Source: Blautia coccoides (GTDB taxonomy: Bacteria > Bacillota > Clostridia > Lachnospirales > Lachnospiraceae). Taken from it: 64,000 nt of DNA. Positions 9,447 to 17,908 of this stretch are shown piece by piece (positions within the stretch are counted from its first letter, which is position 1; each line of letters starts with the position of its first letter). A program made the translations under genes and the position numbers. A model generated the notes under the pieces. That model saw only the letters and a program-made list of their open reading frames with translations, did no database searches and had not been told where the DNA came from. Where the stretch lies: NCBI RefSeq assembly GCF_034355335.1, contig NZ_CP136422.1, positions 5,926,501 through 5,990,500 on the forward strand, given 5' to 3'.

Positions 9447-10328
9447 TCATACCTCCCCGCCGCACATGGACACAAATATCTTCTGGAGATTCATGGGCTG
9501 AACACTGATGTTGTCTGAACCCTCAACTCTCTGTCCCGGCTCCAGCTTTACGGTGACACTTTTGCTCCTTCCAATCGTTTCTTCCCTATATTTTGTCAAT
9601 CCCTCTGTTGCCGCGTCAACATCTTCCTCTCTGCCGCTCACATGTACACAGCTCTCCAGAAGTTCCTGGGTGTTCTCCTTCAGCATCATTTTGCCGTCAT
9701 GCAGAATGATGACTTCTTCAAAAAGGTCTGCTGCCTCCTCAATAATATGTGTGGATATAACAAAGGTGCGCCCTGTCTCCGTATATTCCTCCAGCAGGAT
9801 CCTGTAGAACTGTTCTCTCGCCACTACGTCAAGCCCTGCAACCGGTTCATCCAGCAGTGTAAAATCCGCTTTGCTGGCAAGTGCTACGATTATGGTAACC
9901 ATGGAAGTCATTCCCTTTGACAGTTTTGAAATCCTCTTTTTCCTGTCCAGGTGGAAAATATCAAGAAGATGGTCTGCCATTTCTTTATCCCAATGAGGCA
10001 AATAAGTCTCTGCCATTTTAAGATAATCCTTTATTTTCAGCCCTCCCACTCCACTTGCGTTTACATTTGCATTGATCTCCCTTGAAAAACAGAGATGGGA
10101 TAGTGACGCTTCATTTTCCCATACCGGCTGTCCGCCCAGTGTTACGGTTCCGTGTGTAGCCGGGTTCTGTGCCGTCAAAATGGACAGAAGCGTTGTCTTG
10201 CCTGCGCCGTTTCTTCCGATCAGGCCATATATCTTTCCTCTTTCCAGTGTAAGGCTTACGTTGTCCAGTGCCCTTTTATCCTTATACTGTTTTACCAGAT
10301 TCTCACATTTTAATACCATCTCACTCAT
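9447..10328 (-). CDS. ABC transporter ATP-binding protein (YtrB-like)
   Basis: 293 residues. Walker A is GRNGAGKTTLLS (about residues 38-49), the signature is LSKGMTSMV rather than the common LSGGQ, Walker B is FTLLDEPVAGLD, and the switch His is in VISTHIIEEA. The C-terminal 80 residues form an extra domain. The gene overlaps the GntR gene by 4 bp (ATGA). The order GntR regulator of about 130 residues, ATPase of about 293 and membrane subunits matches the start of the Bacillus subtilis ytrABCD operon, an exporter induced by cell-wall antibiotics. A similar role in envelope stress is an inference. Confidence 0.9.
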   Translation of the reverse strand: MSEMVLKCENLVKQYKDKRALDNVSLTLERGKIYGLIGRNGAGKTTLLSILTAQNPATHGTVTLGGQPVWENEASLSHLCFSREINANVNASGVGGLKIKDYLKMAETYLPHWDKEMADHLLDIFHLDRKKRISKLSKGMTSMVTIIVALASKADFTLLDEPVAGLDVVAREQFYRILLEEYTETGRTFVISTHIIEEAADLFEEVIILHDGKMMLKENTQELLESCVHVSGREEDVDAATEGLTKYREETIGRSKSVTVKLEPGQRVEGSDNISVQPMNLQKIFVSMCGGEV

Positions 10329-10711
10329 TTTACTTCCTCCCCTTTTCCGGTTGCTATCATGTCTATCAATTCTTCTTTTGTGATCCCAAGACTGGCTGCT
10401 TCTGTCAGCAGACTCCTAATATAATCATCAAAAAATCTCTCTTTTCTCTTCCTCACGATCACTTGCCTTGCTCCCGCTGCCACAAACATTCCAATCCCCC
10501 TTTTCTTATACAAGATACCCTCGTCTACCAGCAGATTCACACCCTTTGCGGCTGTTGCCGGGTTGATGGCATACAGCTTTGCCAGTTCATTGGTACTCGG
10601 CACCCGCTCTTCCTCCAGCAGAATATCCCGGATGATATCATTTTCTATCATTTCTTTGATCTGTAAATAAATGGACTTTTCCTGATTCAGTAGTTCCTGC
10701 AAACATCTCAC
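10325..10711 (-). CDS. GntR family regulator, YtrA subfamily
   Basis: 128 residues, starting at GTG after GAGAGGGA. The winged HTH (about residues 12-75) reads IYLQIKEMIENDIIRD, VPSTNELAKLYAINPATAAKG and LVDEGILYKKRGIGMFV. The short C-terminal tail (about 50 residues) without an effector-binding domain is the mark of the YtrA subfamily, whose members repress their own ABC transporter operon. The perfect 13-bp inverted repeat over its promoter at 10748-10777 supports autoregulation. The first gene of a four-gene operon (10711 to 8056). Confidence 0.92.
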   Translation of the reverse strand: MRCLQELLNQEKSIYLQIKEMIENDIIRDILLEEERVPSTNELAKLYAINPATAAKGVNLLVDEGILYKKRGIGMFVAAGARQVIVRKRKERFFDDYIRSLLTEAASLGITKEELIDMIATGKGEEVK

Positions 10712-10747
10712 TCCCTCTCTGCAAAATATCTATAGCTCCTTTAGTTA

Positions 10748-10777
10748 TATGGTTAATTACTTGTGTAATTAACCATA
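10748..10777. promoter_or_regulatory. Operator of the YtrA-type repressor
   Basis: TATGGTTAATTAC (10748-10760) and its exact reverse complement GTAATTAACCATA (10765-10777) are separated by TTGT. The right arm coincides with the -10 box of the operon promoter, so bound GntR protein would block transcription. Inverted repeats of this size beside a YtrA-type gene are the usual operator. Confidence 0.75.
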
Positions 10778-10800
10778 ACACCAAAATGCTGTTTTGTCAA
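10772..10800 (-). promoter_or_regulatory. Promoter of the GntR-ABC operon
   Basis: On the minus strand TTGACA (10800-10795) is followed after 17 bp by TATGGT (10777-10772). The -10 box is part of the inverted repeat operator. Confidence 0.6.
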
Positions 10801-10840
10801 TATGTTTTATCATATTTCAGGAAAAGCAGCCACACGCCAA

Positions 10841-10878
10841 AGAGAACCCTCCGGGAATTCCCGCCCGGAGGGTTCTCT
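10841..10878. terminator. Strong hairpin terminator after the GH172-like gene
   Basis: AGAGAACCCTCCGGG (10841-10855) and CCCGGAGGGTTCTCT (10864-10878) form a perfect 15-bp stem. It lies just downstream of the minus-strand gene ending at 10887. The clearer T-run (CACGTTTTTT) is on the plus side; the minus side has only TTTGG, so it may work in both directions. Confidence 0.7.
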
Positions 10879-10886
10879 CACGTTTT

Positions 10887-11969
10887 TTATATAATTTCCA
10901 GATAATCTTTATGGGGAAGTTTCGGAAACTCCTTCCCGGGCATTGTTTGGTACCAAAAGGCTACTGATGCGATATCGTCCTGCAGCGGCAGGTAACGTCT
11001 GCCTTCTCTCCATCCCAGTGCCTGGATCGTGACCCTCAGGTCTGTCTCAAACCGAATGGGATCCAGGATATGAAAACGGTACATGCCAAACCTTCTCTGT
11101 GACTGATACAGTTCATCTGTATGAACCACCTGCAAACCGGTATATGGTGTAGAAAAAGGTAGATACCGGCTGTGTGATACAGGATCTTCAAAATCATAAG
11201 AACCACAGAAATAATCTTCTGTCCCCGTTCCGCATATAGTGGGATATTGTTCATCCCCATCCAAAAAGAACTTTATCTCTCCCTCTCCCCACCACAGGTT
11301 ATTATTTACTCCCCACGCCAGATATGTTCCCACATACTGTCCTTTCCCCTCAACGCCATCGAGGATTACATAGTCCGTTTTGTAAGGGAGCGGATTTACC
11401 CTTCTGAACTGGGCATGAAAATAAGCACAGTCCTGAGGTACTTCTGACAAAATATAGTCTATCTGATAGTATATTGTCACCGGCTTCTCATCTCTGTTTT
11501 CCAGTGTTATCCTGCATTTTTTCCTAAACGGCATGCTCCAATAACAATTCAGCCCGCTGCCCGGATTTACACAGACCGCAAGTGCGGAAATCTGATAATA
11601 TTCCTGCCATCCGCAGCAGAAAAAATCACCGGCCGGACATTCCACGGAGGGATAGGGATTGTCATCCCAATATATACGGATGATGGTGTTCCTCCACTTT
11701 CCCACGGGAGTCATCCAGATATGCTGTATAGCACCAGGCCCTTCTATGTCAGCAATTGTAAAAATAGATTCGCCCGGTATGACAATATAAGGATTTACTT
11801 TCCATCCTGTCCCCAGATCCCTGGCTGCCTCCTTTGCCGTTCCTTCCTCCAGGGGGCACATGCCCCCCTTTCCTTTTTCCCCTGTAAAATTTTCCGGACT
11901 GACAGAGCGTGTTTTTGCATCTGAAAGACGCGAAAGATTCCCCATATTCATCTGTAATCCATCAAACAT
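10887..11969 (-). CDS. DUF2961 protein, glycoside hydrolase family 172-like
   Basis: 360 residues. The sequence shows features of the DUF2961/GH172 fold: an N-terminal strand region (IADIEGPGAIQHIWM), SVECPAGDFF, and the highly characteristic CGTGTEDYFCGSY about residue 250, followed by YTGLQ and RFHILDPIRF. Characterised GH172 members act on alpha-D-fructofuranosides, difructose anhydride I and D-arabinofuranosides. There is no signal peptide, so it acts in the cytoplasm, on material imported by the adjoining ABC transporter. It is the last gene of the unit 17761-10887, with a 15-bp gap after the GH116-like gene. The substrate is not evident. Confidence 0.85.
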   Translation of the reverse strand: MFDGLQMNMGNLSRLSDAKTRSVSPENFTGEKGKGGMCPLEEGTAKEAARDLGTGWKVNPYIVIPGESIFTIADIEGPGAIQHIWMTPVGKWRNTIIRIYWDDNPYPSVECPAGDFFCCGWQEYYQISALAVCVNPGSGLNCYWSMPFRKKCRITLENRDEKPVTIYYQIDYILSEVPQDCAYFHAQFRRVNPLPYKTDYVILDGVEGKGQYVGTYLAWGVNNNLWWGEGEIKFFLDGDEQYPTICGTGTEDYFCGSYDFEDPVSHSRYLPFSTPYTGLQVVHTDELYQSQRRFGMYRFHILDPIRFETDLRVTIQALGWREGRRYLPLQDDIASVAFWYQTMPGKEFPKLPHKDYLEII

Positions 11970-11984
11970 CCATGTGCCTCCTTC

Positions 11985-14570
11985 TCAGCAGATAACAGAT
12001 ACCAAATGCTCTGCACAGTAATCCTTATCCAGATAAATGATTCCCTGCTCCACCTGAAACGCTGTCTCCTGTCCGTCTATTCTGACCTGTTTGGCTTCAC
12101 CGGCAGCACTGCCAAGATCCAGACAGCGCACATTCAAACTGCCGTACAAAATTTTAATATCCTTTTTTCCATCCGCAAAAACAACTTCTCCCCAGCCGCT
12201 GTCAAGAGACCAGAAGGAGGTAAACCCTTGTTCATGGATTGGGTGAAATCCGATCAGTTTTCTTCCCATATCGAACTGAAATCCGCTGTATGTAAGCAGC
12301 AGAGCGTAGCTGGCCATGGACCGGGCATAATTACTCCCACACTCGAACTCATTCCAGGGATTCCTCTTCTCCCCGTCATATCTGTCTCTCAAGGCTTTGA
12401 CGCAATCCATCCCCTCTTTCTCCATACCTTCCTGTATCATATGGACAGCAGCCTGATATTCAAAACCATGCATCGTCTCCTCTGAATAAGGAGCCGTGAT
12501 AAATGGTTTTTCCTTTCCTTCCGGCCAACTGCAGATCAGCAGTCCCTTCTCATCATCAATACAGTAGAGGCGACAGGGGTTAAAATGGTCTCTTGCGCAT
12601 ATAAAATTATATTTGTAGACTGCGCGCAGAGCTGATTTCACCTTGTCTTCTTCAAATATCTCTCCCAATCCGATAAGATTGGAATGCCACTGGGCAAGAA
12701 CCTGGTCAATACCGCATCCCTCCCCAATCTGGTACATGATCTCTTCCTGCTCCGGATTCCAGTAAGCTGAGTAGATGTCCTGGTTATGCATGGATTTTCC
12801 TCCATCCGCATAGACATCAAGAATTTTTCTGTCTTTCAGATCAATATCCTGAATAAAATACTCACCATTAAAGAGCTGGCTGTTAAGCGTCTGTTTCCCC
12901 TGTTCAAAAATTTTCAGATACTCCTCTGCCGTATTCGTATCTCCCATGATCTCTGCCATGGCAGCTCCTGCCTTTAATGCTCCCAGGTACATACCGGTCA
13001 GCCACGCGTTTTTTCCAAACAGCTCCATATCCAGTGTGTGATGCTGCCTGCCCTCCAGCACCCCATCCTTATCGTGATCCCATCTGTCTTCATTCTCGGG
13101 TGACCAGGCAAACTCTATGCTTTTCTTAACATTTGGCCACAAAGATGCCAGCCATTCCCTGTCACCGCTTATTTTATATTCCCTGTATACGCGCATGACT
13201 GTTCCGAACTGCCCGTCTGCGCAGGGTCTGAAATCCCATGCCTTTCTGCCCACCGGAAGCATGAGCCGAAAACCCATCCCCCCGTCATCATGCATACTGT
13301 ATGTATATTCCAGATTCCGCATACTGCGCTCCAATCTCGGAAATAAGAAAGGAACCGCATAGGTATAGTTCCAGACATGTGTACAGGACCCCTCGCAGCA
13401 TCCCGCATCTATATGGTTTCCCTCAAACCCATATAGAGAACCGTCTTCCAGACGGATACATGTGGGAGATTTGATGATCGAAATATTCGCTGAAACAGCA
13501 TCCAGTGCCTCCTTGGGCATGGAGGAGTGAAACAGGGTTTTTCTGAATAAATCTGTCAGCCCGTACAGCCTGTCCCAATTTTCCAGAGCATAGAATGAAC
13601 TGCATTTTGCGTCTTTAAACAGTCTGGCATAATAATTCTTCCATGCTCTTTTCTTTTCTGACTCCTCATCCGTCTCCGGATTCCAGTAATTATAGTAATA
13701 CGGCCGGTTCCATGTAAGCACGAATCTTATTTTCCCTGTATCCCCCGGTTTTACCTTAATATGGGCAGCCAGAACTGCCAGATCATCCGCAGCATAGTTC
13801 ACATCGGATACTCTTTTTTCTCCTTCATAGATACGGTTCTTCAGCACTCCCGGACATGTAAACTCTTTCCAGTATGTCATCAGATTGTCAAACCAGTTTC
13901 CTCTGTACCAATACTGCTGCATACTGGTCTGTTCTGCGTCCGTACCGATACATAGATCTCCCTGGTCTCCATGGTTTTCCATATGTATCACATGAATTCC
14001 CTTGTCTGTAAACGAAGTGTGGATGCCCCCGTTCTCCGCATAGAGATTATTCATAGTAAACGCAACCGTATAGTCCAGTGCTTTATCGGCTGTGTTTTCT
14101 ATCTCGAATTCAAAGAAGGCCCCCGGTATGCTGGAATCATCCTCATTACATGGAATGAATGGATTAAATGCTGTCATAGTAAGCGTTCCAGGGAACTTTT
14201 CCTCTGAGAACGACAGCTCTGCCACAGGAAACTCGCCTTTGAAGTCACAGCTTCTGAAATGGGGAATCCCTGAAAGAGATGCCCTGTCAGAACCAAATCC
14301 ATAGCTGTTAAAATGAGGCCGGTTATATTTTCCTGTATATGGCTTAAAACTGTCACCATTTATGACTCTGGCATCCAGCAGATTCCCCTCCGCCTCAGCC
14401 TTTACCGCAAAATGACTCATTCCTGCATGAGAACCTTTATTTGGACGGTTAAATATTTCCATATCAACGAGCTGCCCATTACCCGCCAGCCCTACGCATC
14501 CAGTCCCGATTCCCCCCAATGGAAAAGAAATTTCCCTGGTCTTTTCTTCTTTATATACAAATCTGTCCAT
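11985..14570 (-). CDS. GH116-like glycosidase (GBA2/DUF608 family)
   Basis: 861 residues without signal peptide. The N-terminal beta-sandwich starts with ISFPLGGIGTGCVGLAGNG, the typical opening of GBA2-type proteins, and the C-terminal (alpha/alpha)6 barrel has GCCEGSCTHVWNYTYAVPFL, where E393 is the candidate nucleophile, and HTLDMELFGKNAWL. Family members cleave beta-glucosides or beta-xylosides with retention; the exact substrate here is unknown. It is in the same operon as a CUT1 sugar transporter and a GH172-like protein, so an imported oligosaccharide carrying both linkage types is a reasonable guess. Confidence 0.85.
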   Translation of the reverse strand: MDRFVYKEEKTREISFPLGGIGTGCVGLAGNGQLVDMEIFNRPNKGSHAGMSHFAVKAEAEGNLLDARVINGDSFKPYTGKYNRPHFNSYGFGSDRASLSGIPHFRSCDFKGEFPVAELSFSEEKFPGTLTMTAFNPFIPCNEDDSSIPGAFFEFEIENTADKALDYTVAFTMNNLYAENGGIHTSFTDKGIHVIHMENHGDQGDLCIGTDAEQTSMQQYWYRGNWFDNLMTYWKEFTCPGVLKNRIYEGEKRVSDVNYAADDLAVLAAHIKVKPGDTGKIRFVLTWNRPYYYNYWNPETDEESEKKRAWKNYYARLFKDAKCSSFYALENWDRLYGLTDLFRKTLFHSSMPKEALDAVSANISIIKSPTCIRLEDGSLYGFEGNHIDAGCCEGSCTHVWNYTYAVPFLFPRLERSMRNLEYTYSMHDDGGMGFRLMLPVGRKAWDFRPCADGQFGTVMRVYREYKISGDREWLASLWPNVKKSIEFAWSPENEDRWDHDKDGVLEGRQHHTLDMELFGKNAWLTGMYLGALKAGAAMAEIMGDTNTAEEYLKIFEQGKQTLNSQLFNGEYFIQDIDLKDRKILDVYADGGKSMHNQDIYSAYWNPEQEEIMYQIGEGCGIDQVLAQWHSNLIGLGEIFEEDKVKSALRAVYKYNFICARDHFNPCRLYCIDDEKGLLICSWPEGKEKPFITAPYSEETMHGFEYQAAVHMIQEGMEKEGMDCVKALRDRYDGEKRNPWNEFECGSNYARSMASYALLLTYSGFQFDMGRKLIGFHPIHEQGFTSFWSLDSGWGEVVFADGKKDIKILYGSLNVRCLDLGSAAGEAKQVRIDGQETAFQVEQGIIYLDKDYCAEHLVSVIC

Positions 14571-14592
14571 AACTGTCTTCTCCTTTTAAAAT

Positions 14593-15426
14593 TTAACTCT
14601 TTAGTCCTGACAAGGTCATACCCTGCAGAAAATACTTTTGCCCGCACAAATATAAAACAGTGGGAATAATGATGGAAATCGCCACACCAGCCAGGACCAC
14701 AGACACACTTCCTGTCCCCATGTATCCCTGCAGAACCCGAAGACCAATGGGAAGCGTCATTTTTGCCCAATCTGACAGATAGATCAGAGGCCCCATAAAA
14801 TTATTCCAGGAGGACAAAAAATTCAGCAGACATGTCATCACGATCACTGATTTTGACATAGGGAGTATGACTCTTGCGTAAATCTGCACTCTCCCGGCTC
14901 CGTCTATATATGCTGCCTCCTCATAGCTGTCCGGTATTGTCATCATGAACTGCCTTACAAAAAAGATAGACAGGGGATTTATCATAGCGGGCAGGATCAG
15001 TGCCCAGAGACTTCCCACAAGACCCAGCTTAGACATCACGATATATACAGGTATCATTGTAGCCTGCGCGGGAATCATCATGCCTGCCAGAAAAATCATG
15101 AATACCGTGTTCTTTCCTTTAAAATCTATTCTGGCAAATGAATATCCCGCCATGGTGGTCACCAATGTATTTAATCCCACGGAAGACACAGCCACGATAA
15201 CACTGTTCAGCAGAAACTTCGCAAATGGAAATTTCTTAAATACATCCAAGTAGTTTTCATAACAGAAATCCGTAGGAAAAAAACTGGGCGGCAGTTTAAA
15301 TGATTCTCCGGGCAGTCTGAGCGATGTGGAGATCACCCAGCAAAACGGCAGCAGCATCAATATACACAGGAGTATCAGGAAAATATGCAGTGAGCCTCCC
15401 CGGACCCTCTTCTTAACCTTGTCCAT
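14593..15426 (-). CDS. Carbohydrate ABC transporter permease (MalG type)
   Basis: 277 residues from MDKVKKRV, with six membrane segments. The EAA loop that docks to the ATPase is EAAYIDGAGRVQIYARVILP. GGAGGGG lies 6 nt before the ATG at 15426. A longer reading to 15489 would overlap the upstream permease by 41 bp and has no comparable SD, so I reject it. Pairs with the MalF-type permease upstream. No ATPase is encoded nearby, as is common for CUT1 systems that share one MsmK/UgpC-type ATPase. Confidence 0.93.
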   Translation of the reverse strand: MDKVKKRVRGGSLHIFLILLCILMLLPFCWVISTSLRLPGESFKLPPSFFPTDFCYENYLDVFKKFPFAKFLLNSVIVAVSSVGLNTLVTTMAGYSFARIDFKGKNTVFMIFLAGMMIPAQATMIPVYIVMSKLGLVGSLWALILPAMINPLSIFFVRQFMMTIPDSYEEAAYIDGAGRVQIYARVILPMSKSVIVMTCLLNFLSSWNNFMGPLIYLSDWAKMTLPIGLRVLQGYMGTGSVSVVLAGVAISIIIPTVLYLCGQKYFLQGMTLSGLKS

Positions 15427-15448
15427 AAATGTCCCCTCCATTTTTTGT

Positions 15449-16363
15449 CTATTCGTAGTCATAGGTAACCCACCTTTTCTGCCCGGCAAACTGAATGATG
15501 GTCACAGCCAGGATCACAAGGAAAATGCTGAAAGCTACCAGACACCCATACCCTGTCCGAACCTGCTTGAACGCAATCTCATATATGTAAAAAGACACTG
15601 TTTTAGTCGCTGTTCCCGGCCCGCCGTTGGTGATAATGAACGGCTCCTCAAAAATTTGAAAAACTCCTATTATATTTGTGACGATCACAAAAAACATAGT
15701 GGGCGACAACAGCGGCAGCGTGATCCTGCGGAAGATCTGAAAGGTATTGGCTCCATCAATCTTTGCCGCTTCATAATAACCATCCGGTATATTCTGCAGA
15801 CCGATAAAATAATAGAGAAATGTTGTCCCTATGAATTTCCAGAAACTGAACACAGCGATCGTTACATATACCATGACCTTATCTGTCAGCCACGGCACAT
15901 TGCTGCCTCCCATCTGACGCACAAAATAGTTGATCACCCCTGTATCTGTCCCAAACATATAACCCCATACAATTGCAACAGACGCAGTGGTGACAACTGT
16001 AGGAAAGTAAAGGATACTGCGGTATACGGTCTGCATTTTTTTATGATGTACGCAGGAAACAGCAAATGCCAGCAGCATACCCAAAAAGCAGTGGACCGGA
16101 ACAAGTATCAGAAGAAATTTAAAGGTATTGGCAAAAGAAATCCGTACCTGCGGGTCCATCATGAACTTCCGGATATTTCTCAGCCCTATAAACTTTGGCG
16201 GCTGTATTAGGTTATAGTCAAAAAATGACATGACAAAGGATATGATCATAGGACCGCCCACAAAAAGCAGAAATGTAATGATAGCCGGAATCAGGAATAT
16301 GTAGCCCGCTATATTATCCTGCCTCTTTTTCTTCTGAAATGCGGACATCTGTTTACTGCTCAT
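15449..16363 (-). CDS. Carbohydrate ABC transporter permease (MalF type)
   Basis: 304 residues with six membrane segments, beginning MSSKQMSAFQKKKRQDNIAG before the first segment IFLIPAIITFLLFVGGPMI. The EAA loop is EAAKIDGANTFQIFRRITLP, close to its partner's. It forms the membrane channel of the CUT1 importer with the MalG-type protein, fed by the lipoprotein at 16400-17761. AGAGAGGGA precedes the start. Confidence 0.93.
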   Translation of the reverse strand: MSSKQMSAFQKKKRQDNIAGYIFLIPAIITFLLFVGGPMIISFVMSFFDYNLIQPPKFIGLRNIRKFMMDPQVRISFANTFKFLLILVPVHCFLGMLLAFAVSCVHHKKMQTVYRSILYFPTVVTTASVAIVWGYMFGTDTGVINYFVRQMGGSNVPWLTDKVMVYVTIAVFSFWKFIGTTFLYYFIGLQNIPDGYYEAAKIDGANTFQIFRRITLPLLSPTMFFVIVTNIIGVFQIFEEPFIITNGGPGTATKTVSFYIYEIAFKQVRTGYGCLVAFSIFLVILAVTIIQFAGQKRWVTYDYE

Positions 16364-16399
16364 AGAATCCCTCTCTTTCTTATGAAACTCTTCACCTGC

Positions 16400-17761
16400 T
16401 TATTCCAGGTTATCCATCAGATAGCTGTTCATCTCTTCAGCCGCTGCGTCCAAAGTAGTCTGTACATCCGCCTTATTTACAAGGATATCCGAAATCACAC
16501 GTGACACCAGTGCCTCACATTCCGGATACTGTACAGGAGAATGAACTGCTTTTGCAGTGGATGCACTTTCATAAAAAATCTGGTTATTTTCCGGATACCC
16601 AAGCTCCGGCACCAACTCTTTTGCCACGGAGTTCAAAACAGGGATAGCTCCTGCTGCCATAAACTCTTCAATGAAATCCGCAGAACCGATGTAATTAGCC
16701 AGGGATGCCGCTTCCTCCGAATGTCTGGACTCCTTCATGGTGAAGATTCCGCCGCCGCCCCAAATTGGCTGGTTCTGTGAAAAGCTGGGAATATACTGCA
16801 CTGCCACGTCTTTAAAGTCGTTGGCATTATAATTATTGGTCGGCCATCTTCCCCAAAATCCCATAGCAACATTTCCGTCGATCAACTGCTGGATGGCATC
16901 CACATTCTTTTCCGGAATTGGCGCATATCCGTATTTATGTATCAGATCCTGCATAAGCTGGAAGACTTCCACGGATTCAGGCGAATTGATGGTACTCTCT
17001 GTAAAATCATCATTCATGTAACCCGCGCCGTTGTTATACAGCCATGCCTCCACACCAAAATAGTAGTCAGGCACATACACGCCGTATTGTTTTACACCGT
17101 CTTTTTCCTTTGTCAGCTTATCACAGTAATCTAAAAATTCATCTTTTGTCCAATTCTCTGCCGGAAGCGAAAGCCCCGCTTCCTCCAAAAGCTTTGTATT
17201 AAAGTGAGTCACCACATTGTTCCACTCCTCAGGGATCGCGTATACTTTTCCGTCAAATGTAACTTTATCCATGATATTCTGGTCAATATCGTTCACCGTA
17301 GACTGATACTCCTCTTTATGGCCGGCTATCCAGTCATCAATGGGCGCTGCCATGCCTGTATCCACGAACATCTCAAACCCTTCAATCGCCACATAAGCAC
17401 AGTCAATATAATCACCCCCGGCGATCATTGTCTGCATTTTAGTAAAGTATTCAGTCCAGGAACCCGGTATATACACCGTCTCCACACCAATACCTGTTTT
17501 ATCCGTATACTTCTGCAGACACTTGTCCAATGTCTCCTTATCCTGTCCGGTTCCCAGCCAGGCAAGGCGCAGAGTCACGTCACCGCCGCCTTCTGTCCCG
17601 CTTTTTACTATGCTCTCCTCTGCCTCCTGTCCTTCCGGCTCAGCCTTATTCCCGGAGCTTTCCTCTCCACCCTCCTGTGTGTTCCCTTTTGAATCTCCGC
17701 ACGCTGCAAGGCTGAAGATCATAATCCCGGCCAGAACTGCTGCAACAAATTTTCTCTTCAT
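16400..17761 (-). CDS. Extracellular sugar-binding lipoprotein of an ABC importer
   Basis: 453 residues. The lipoprotein signal peptide MKRKFVAAVLAGIMIFSLAAC ends in a clear lipobox, LAAC, with Cys21 as the lipidated residue. A Ser/Glu/Gly-rich linker follows (GDSKGNTQEGGEESSGNKAE), then a type 1 solute-binding domain (VTLRLAWLGTGQDKETLDKC to the C-terminus). This is the first gene of the unit that runs through both permeases to the GH116-like and GH172-like enzymes. It faces the AraC-type direct repeats at 17847-17877, suggesting induction by the adjacent YesM/YesN pair. Confidence 0.93.
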   Translation of the reverse strand: MKRKFVAAVLAGIMIFSLAACGDSKGNTQEGGEESSGNKAEPEGQEAEESIVKSGTEGGGDVTLRLAWLGTGQDKETLDKCLQKYTDKTGIGVETVYIPGSWTEYFTKMQTMIAGGDYIDCAYVAIEGFEMFVDTGMAAPIDDWIAGHKEEYQSTVNDIDQNIMDKVTFDGKVYAIPEEWNNVVTHFNTKLLEEAGLSLPAENWTKDEFLDYCDKLTKEKDGVKQYGVYVPDYYFGVEAWLYNNGAGYMNDDFTESTINSPESVEVFQLMQDLIHKYGYAPIPEKNVDAIQQLIDGNVAMGFWGRWPTNNYNANDFKDVAVQYIPSFSQNQPIWGGGGIFTMKESRHSEEAASLANYIGSADFIEEFMAAGAIPVLNSVAKELVPELGYPENNQIFYESASTAKAVHSPVQYPECEALVSRVISDILVNKADVQTTLDAAAEEMNSYLMDNLE

Positions 17762-17812
17762 ACGTTTACTTCCTCTCTTTCTTTTGGTGTTTACTTTCCT
17801 TTGATGTTTGCA

Positions 17813-17877
17813 ATTATAACAAAGACTTGCTATACTATGAATGAATTATTGTCGGTTCAATGATAATATTGTCGGTT
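17813..17877 (-). promoter_or_regulatory. Activator-type control region of the glycan operon
   Basis: TATTGTCGGTT occurs twice in direct orientation (17847-17857 and 17867-17877), start-to-start 20 bp, two helical turns. On the minus strand TATAAT (17818-17813) lies downstream with no recognisable -35 box, so transcription probably needs an activator bound just upstream. The repeats fit sites for the AraC-type DNA-binding domain of the response regulator at 19715-21253. Assignment is by position and geometry. Confidence 0.6.
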
Positions 17878-17908
17878 TTTATCATATGATCAGGAGTATT
17901 TTTGTGCT

